NCBI RefSeq assembly: GCF_018446385.1
Contig: NC_056000.1
Span: 48,640,722 to 48,704,721, forward strand
Direction of reading: 5' to 3'
Source: Zingiber officinale
Taxonomy: Eukaryota; Streptophyta; Magnoliopsida; Zingiberales; Zingiberaceae
DNA length: 64,000 nt
In this document: piece by piece, positions 57,756-64,000 of the stretch
How positions within the stretch are numbered: the first letter of the stretch is position 1
How the letters are laid out: every line of letters starts with the position of its first letter
Notes under the pieces: generated by a model
What the model saw: the letters and a program-made list of their open reading frames with translations, nothing else
Databases searched by the model: none
Told to the model about the DNA's origin: nothing
Translations under genes and position numbers: made by a program

Positions 57756-57877
57756 TCAATTTATGCTTCTAGTTCAATTTCGTGCAGACATATTGTTCAC
57801 TTTTTAGGATCCATTCTCTATTTCTTTTCTAGTTTATGTTATTAACTTTTCTCTTAATAAATATAGATGAAGAAAGT

Positions 57878-60148
57878 ATCATGGAAGAAGGAAAAATTGA
57901 TTCGAATGAGATGAAGGATAACACTGACCATGTGGATCAAGACCCATCTCCATCTACCGTCAAAGAAGTCAAGCTACATGAGGTTAGAATGATATTTTCC
58001 TCTGAAGACGAAGTTCATACTTTTTATAATTCCTATGCTACCAATGTTGGTTTTGGGATTTTGAAATTAGGTGGTAGGAATGGAGATGATGGAAAATAAA
58101 AATATTTTTCTATTGGATGTGCAAAAAATCGCAAGAAAGGATCTCAAGCTAAAAATATTTTACACCCTCGACCTTCTAGTAAGACAAATTGCAAAGCTAA
58201 AATTAATGTAGTTGTTCGAAATGATGGGAACTTTGTGATAACTAGTGTAGACATTGAGCATAATCATATCTTGAGCTCTGGAAAGTCACGACATTTAAGA
58301 TGTAATAAAGTATTGAATTCAACTACAAAGGGAAAATTAGAATTAAATGATCAAGTTGGAATAACTTTAAGCAAAAGTTTTCACTCTTGTGTAGTTGAGG
58401 CTAGAGGTTATGCAAATTTATCATTTGATGAGAGAAAATGTAGAAATTATATTTCAGAAGCTAGAAGGTTGAGGTTAGGGGAAGGAGATGCTGAAACTTT
58501 GAGTAATTATTTTTGCCGCATGCAAAGTAGGAACCCAAACTTTTTTTATGTGCTGGATTTAGATGGTGAATCTCAAATAAAAAATATTTTTTGGGCCTAT
58601 GTAAGATATAGGGATTCATATGATTATTTTTGTGATGTCGTGACTTTTGATACAACCTATTTGACTAATAGTTATGACATGCCTTTTGCTCTATTTGTTG
58701 GGGTGAATCGTCATGGGCAATCTATCTTGTTGGGATGTGGATTAATATCAAGTGAAGACTCAACAACATTCACATGGTTGTTCAACTCGTGGTTGACATG
58801 TATGCATAGATGTGCTCCAAAGGCTATAATCACAGATCAATGTCGTGTCATGATAATCGCAATTGAAGAGGTATTTCCGAATTTTCATCATCGTCTATGT
58901 CTTTGGCATATTATGAAAAAAATTGCCAGTGAAGTTAGGTGGTCATGTTTAGTACAAAATGATAAAGAAACAATTGAAAACCATTGTTTATAACTGGCTT
59001 ACAGTTGATGAGTGTGATGAGAACTGGTTAAAAATGATTGATAGTTCAAGTTGGAGAACAATGATTGGTTGAAATCTTTGTATGAGGAACGAAATAGATG
59101 GATACCTGTGTATGTTAAAGAACACTTTTGGGCTGGTATGTTTACAACTCAAAGAAGTGAAAATATGAATCCATTTTTTGATGACTATGTTCATTCTAAA
59201 ACATTTTTGAAGCAATTTGTTGAGCAGTATGATAGTGCATTGAAGAAGAATATTGAGAATGAAAAAAAATTGGATTTTGTTTCTTTTAATTCTATCATGC
59301 CAATTATTCTTGGTCATTCTATTGAAAGACAATTCCAAAATGTCTACATTAACAATATGTTTAAGTTGTTCCAAGATGAAATAAGAGGGTTGATGTTTTG
59401 CGATGCCTCTTTGTTGAGGGAGGAAGGGGCAACTTTAATATTTGAAGTAGTAGAAAATATGTTGGGACATAATGGACAACCTGGAAGGGAAGTTTTCTTT
59501 AGGGTACATTATATCGAGTTAGATTGCTAATTGAAGTGTGTGCGTCGTCTGTTTGAGTTTCGGAGAATTTTATGTAGGCATATGATAAAAGTGTTGATGA
59601 GAATGAAGGTTATTGAGGTTCTAATGAGTTATATTATCAACCGATGATGCAAAGATATTAAGCGTGTGTATCAAAGCATCAGTAACATATATGATGATTA
59701 TGATTGTGGTGGGAAAAGACTTCGGTATAATACTCTCATCCCATTGATGCAAGATGTTCAACAACTTGGAGCTGAAAGTGACAACATTTGTTCTGTTTTG
59801 GTGGAAATCATGAAAGACACTAAGGAAAAACTTATTATTGCTATGGAAAATGGGCAATCAAGGGCTGAACAACTTGAAGAAGCATCTACATCCAGGGCAA
59901 AAGTGAGACACTCTCCATTGAAAGTAAAAACCAAAGGTCGTCCACTCACAAAGAGGAAACAATCTAAAGTTGAACAAATTGTGAAGAAATCATTTGCAAA
60001 AGCCCGAAAGAAGGTATGTGATGTTACTATTTTGTACAAGTATATTCATGTGGTTTTAGCTAGTTTAAAGTTTGTTTATAATCTATCTTGCAGCTATGAG
60101 TACTGGTTTTTGGCTGACGATGGAATGAAAATTCAGGTTAGTTAATGA
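57878..60148 (+). pseudogene. FAR1/FHY3-type MULE transposase, broken
   Basis: Expected role: binding MULE ends and catalysing transposition; host FAR1/FHY3 transcription factors descend from such proteins. Parts in order: FAR1 DNA-binding zinc finger (FYNSYATNVGFGILKLG, then C..C and EHNH, 57990-58270); MULE core with VTFDTTYLTN (about 58640), ITDQ (about 58830) and CLWHI (about 58900); TTQRSENMNPFFDDYVHSK (about 59145); SWIM-like C.RLFEFRRILCRHM (about 59540-59585); a basic tail (GRPLTKRKQSKVE, about 59935). Lesions: TAA at 58097-58099, a frameshift around 58975-59050, TAA at 59528-59530, and a stop near 59644. The first ATG of the likely protein is 57880 (MEEGK...). Not functional as it stands. 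Confidence 0.85.
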
Positions 60149-63060
60149 AAATGCTTGATATCATTGTCTTTCTGATTTACAATTAAGGAAACAATTTTAT
60201 TGGCTTTGCCTTTGTTTTCCATTTCCACGCCATCGGGCAGAGATTGCAAGTATAATTTTATAAGGCGTTGTTTTCCATTTCCATGCAATTGGTGGTTTAT
60301 TCCAGTGCAATTTTATAGTATATATATTGAAGTAGTGTAAGTATGTTGCGATCCAAGTTTCCTTTGTCTAAATCGTTCCTTTTAACATCTTCTTTTGTTT
60401 TATTTATCATTTTTATTGGAGTTGATCATGCCTTCTCTACAGACTTTTGGAAGAACATGGATCCCTTTTTACCTCTGTTACATTGGACGATTTATCTGAA
60501 GTTGCGGCTTCTGAAGTTGCTGGTTTGGAAGAATATGGAATTTTGTTAAGTTGCTGGTTTTAAAGTTGAAATGGACTTTTGGAAGAACATGGAATTGCTA
60601 TTAGCACTGTTAAATTGTTATTAACACTGTTATTCTACTTGTAATGAAATTGTTTCTCTTTTTGGCTTAGTTTATCTTTTTGATGTTTGAATTTGTATCC
60701 TATATTAGTTGGGAGTTTTGTTGATTTATGAATCGAGAATCAATTGTTGATGTACTGTTGAATTTGTATCCAGGCTATCAAACTGGACTTGATTTCTCAA
60801 AGTACTATGAAATCTATTTCATGTTATTGGTGCAATATGTTGTTTCTATGTTGTTGATTTAATATTGTTGGCGTTCCTCTATATTATTTCCAACTCGATT
60901 TTAGTCTATTGGTGTTATGTTAATGATTTTGTAGTTTGGTTCCATATTGTTGATGTACATCATATATTGTGTTCTTGTGTGGTTTTATATTGGTGTTGTC
61001 ATCTTATTGGCTATGTATTCATGGGGACCTTCTTCAGTAAACAATCGCTCAGTAGAAGTTTGGTTGACCATTTCAAGTTATAGACAGATTGTTGTAACTA
61101 TTCAGATTGTATCAACAAATAAATCACCTCAATGTAGAAACTTCATGTCATAGTTTACTGTGCCCAATTTCAAGTTATAGCCTGATATCTATATGTTTAT
61201 TGAATTCAGAAATCATTATTGCGATGGTTCATATCTATAATTGCATTTGTATAACTTTCTTCTCTTATTTTTTTGTTGCTTGAAAACAAATGTTAAAATC
61301 GATCTAGTTCTTCCTCGAAAACGACAAATCACAAATGCAATTTTTTGTTGCTTTTAAATAACTTGTAAAATCGATCCAGTTCTTCCTTGAAAACGACAAA
61401 TCACAAATGCAATTGATGAAAAAAAAAGAAAACATGTTGATGTTGCAAGCTATGGCTCGTGAATGACAGTTTGTAAATCTTTCTCAATTCAAAAACAGGT
61501 CTGTTGTGAGTTTTTATTTTATTATTTTACAAATATATATAGAACTCAACATTATTTATCCTAAGAACTCAACGTTTCAATTAAACTTTTGAATTAAACA
61601 ATATTTCTATTTGAACACTGCAATTAAACATTTCAATTAAATATTCATAAATTTCTTTTCGAACGGTGTTTAACCATATAAACTAATAAACCAAGTTTAC
61701 GTCCAAAATTACAAACATTTAGCCATTTACATTAGAACACCAACATTACTTAACACTAACTAACTAGATGAACTGACAACACAATCAGGATTATGGCTAA
61801 GAGAATCAAGTTAACCATCACTGATATCCAAATAAATTTTAGTATATTGATTATTCCCGAATTATGTCCATGAGAAACATTCTGTTCACTTTTAATTTTG
61901 CCAGATGAACTAGTATCGGGCGTTACCCATTTTTGCCATCCATGTTGTCCACATCTGTAAAATTATCTTCTAGGATTCTTGGTTGATCTAGAAACACAAA
62001 CCATTATTCTTTGTCCGTAGTCCTTATATATTACATCTTGAAATCTCGTATTGTCAATACTGCTATAACTTGATGATGCAATGAAATAGCAATCTAATAA
62101 TCAAATTTTCATTACTTAGATTAATAAAAATTTATGCCATTATTCACAAAAATAAATCTATAAAAGGGCAAATCAATAATGCCTTTCATGTTCTTGTGCA
62201 AAAGGAATTAAATATGAAATATAATGAAGTCTATATGAAACATGAAACATGTAACATACAATGTGATTTTTTACTACTATAGCAGCAGAAGAATCAATAG
62301 ACTTATCATGTATTGTTTCTGATTTCTTCCTAGGAATCAAGCATGTAATACATAAAAGATGAAGAGAGATTTGAAAAGGAAAAGTGAATTCTCCATGCCT
62401 ATACGAATAAATAGGGGAATGACATGAGATTAAACATGACACAAGCTGTGATTTTAGAATATCATGCTAGATGATGAGACAAGCTCTATGAAAAAACATG
62501 AACTAGAAGCAGAAACCATTAGCTATGCGAGTGAAAGTTTTCTTCCATACATTTCATGTGCTAAGCCTATCCTCTTTCCAGTAGTGTATCTCCTGTAATT
62601 GTAATGAAGATATAAGATATTTACAAGACTAAGAAAGAAAATACTACTTAGACTAGTAAAGAGTCTCAATAACTGGTTTGCCCTCTAACCTTTCCCTGGT
62701 ATAAGAGGTTCTTTCAATATTGAGCTATGGTTACTAATAAAGAGCTTAAACTGAAATATCATTAGTTATGCGAGAGGGCCCTTCATTAGTTTAATTTACA
62801 AAAGGGGTCATCTTTAACATGGTAAACTCTATACGAGAACTTAGAAAACAATAGTATACAGATTGATTGGTTAGACAGACACAAGATTGGATAAAAAAGG
62901 TAGGTTCTTCAAGAACCTGAATATTTTAATCCCACCTACCAAACTTGAATATTAAATAAGAAGAGAAGAAGAATAAGTTGATTACCTCAAAGAGTACTCA
63001 AACTCAAAAGTCATTGCTCGTTGATGCCATAACTTGATGTGCTTCTTCGATTCCTTGGAA
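60149..63060. other. Non-coding interior of the MULE
   Basis: Between the transposase remnant and the right TIR. AT-rich, no recognisable ORF. A ~55-bp block (AAAATCGATCYAGTTCTTCC...CGACAAATCACAAATGCAAT) is duplicated at 61297 and 61368. Confidence 0.5.
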
Positions 63061-63235
63061 GAGAGAGGGAAGAAGAAGAAGAAAAAGAAGGAGGAGGTGT
63101 GGATGAGTTAGGACTGGCTTAACACGAATTGAAGAAAGAAAAGATGTAGAAGAAGAAGTTGATTACCTCAAAGAGTACTCAAAGTCACTGCTCCTTGCTA
63201 CTATAACTTGATGCGCTTCTTCGAATCCTTGGAAA
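62985..63235. repeat. Tandem duplication at the inner edge of the right TIR
   Basis: GATTACCTCAAAGAGTACTCAAA...AACTTGATG.GCTTCTTCGA occurs at about 62982 and 63162, period about 180 bp. The left TIR has only one copy. Confidence 0.75.
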
Positions 63236-63738
63236 ACACTGATGGAGCCGAGCCTCGTTGAGGGAGAACAATGAGGGAGAATGCTCCTCTCTTCGAGAAC
63301 GTTGGGAGGAGGAAGACGAGGCTCGCTGGGAGGAGGAAGAGAACGGAAGGAGAAGACGTTGCAATGCTTTTGAAGAAGTTAGAGCACTCGACTAATTTCA
63401 CTAGGAGGAGGATTAGGGCAGGGGAGGGAGAAGAGAAAACGACAACGGAGGGAGATCCGAGAACTACAGTGGAGATATGAGGACTGCAGCAAAGGGAGAA
63501 GAGAGAACGACAGGAGAGGGAGAAGTTGCTGCTTTGCGAGGGGAAAGAAAGAGTTGCTACTTTGCGAGGGGGGAGAGGCTCAGAGAGTTAGGGCATGCGA
63601 AAAAATTGAATATTTTGACGCGAGAGGACTTCATTCGCAAAGCGGAGAGAGAGGGCTGAGGTGGAGTTGGCTACGAGGACTGCCAACGGGGTCGCGGAAA
63701 GTTTTCACCGTAATCTATCGCGACGAGTATCATTTTTC
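63066..63738 (-). repeat. MULE right terminal inverted repeat
   Basis: Reverse complement of the left TIR with scattered differences and small indels. The ORFs here (for example 63477-63659) are the mirror images of those in the left TIR and are not genes. Confidence 0.82.
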
Positions 63739-64000
63739 TTTTATTAAAGATAAAATAAAATGAAATAGCTCTTAAATTTAAGATATATAAATATTTAAAA
63801 AAGAAAAGCTCAAAAAATTATGAATTCCATGAGAGCTTTAATAGTAACGAAACAAAATTGTCCTGTTAAACATCAACAAAATTTTAGATTCATTTAAAAA
63901 AACTATTAAAAAATTCATGAGAACTTTAAAAACTATGCTATTAAAAAATTATTATTATATTTAAATTTCTAGACTATCGTGTCGCCCGTTTAACAGTTGG
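63739..64000. other. AT-rich flank right of the MULE
   Basis: Nothing recognised. Confidence 0.4.

Larger units (their letters stand above)
57070..63738 (+). mobile_element. MULE with long terminal inverted repeats and FAR1-type transposase (6.7 kb)
   Basis: Left end GGAAAATGATATTTACCGTG and the reverse complement of the right end (GAAAAATGATACTCGTCGCG) align, and similarity continues for about 680 bp inward (for example GGCCAACTCCACCTCAG, TCGCGTCAAAATGTTTGA, AATCCTCCTCCTAGCGAAAT). The inside codes a broken FAR1/FHY3-family transposase. Long TIRs plus this transposase define a Mutator-like element. Flanking 9-mers (TTTAAAAAA / TTTTATTAA) do not form a clear TSD, though both are AT-rich. Confidence 0.85.

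Noticed and set aside
63201-63763. Several ORFs near the right end, mirrored at 57149-57670
   Set aside because: They are the two TIRs of the MULE read on opposite strands; open frames follow from biased composition.

Overview
The window looks like nuclear DNA of a flowering plant, most likely a monocot. The clues are very GC-rich first-exon sequence in an auxin-synthesis gene, GT-AG introns, site II and telo-box promoter motifs in a ribosomal protein gene, and dense nested LTR retrotransposons, hAT-type MITEs and a MULE. A Zingiberales origin (ginger or banana relatives) is a guess from the general style of the repeats. Nothing bacterial or viral was seen.

Layout. 1-3.5 kb: 3' end of a Sirevirus-like Copia element whose LTR is interrupted by a solo LTR of a Ty3/gypsy Tat-like family. 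3.5-8.6 kb: a small MITE, a retroelement-like relic, four copies of an inverted-repeat element, and a 1.8-kb solo Copia LTR with a perfect target-site duplication (TSD). 9.6-12.1 kb: a four-exon YUCCA flavin monooxygenase gene (plus strand). 12.2-18.6 kb: gene-poor DNA with a hAT MITE.

18.6-28.9 kb: a near-complete Tat-like retrotransposon (minus strand, called Tat-1) with both LTRs, PBS, PPT, a broken gag-pol and an intact-looking, three-exon gene running antisense between the integrase and the 3' LTR. 28.9-29.6 kb: a pyrimidine-rich tandem tract. 31.1-42.9 kb: a second, older member (Tat-2) with both LTRs and TSD. Its gag-pol is gone. It carries two hAT MITEs, a decayed copy of the same antisense gene, and a large Copia fragment with a ~2.6-kb LTR.

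43.6-52.9 kb: an intron-rich RING-H2 E3 ligase gene of the BIG BROTHER type; its 3.6-kb third intron holds transposon insertions. 53.2-54.4 kb: AT-rich MITEs and short tandem repeats. 54.6-55.1 kb: a complete RPL39 (eL39) gene with a textbook ribosomal-protein promoter. 57.1-63.7 kb: a ~6.7-kb MULE with ~0.68-kb terminal inverted repeats carrying a broken FAR1-type transposase gene.

The three host genes (auxin biosynthesis, growth-limiting ubiquitin ligase, ribosomal protein) are not obviously a functional cluster; they are islands in repeats. The observation most worth following is the antisense spliced gene conserved in two Tat-like copies.
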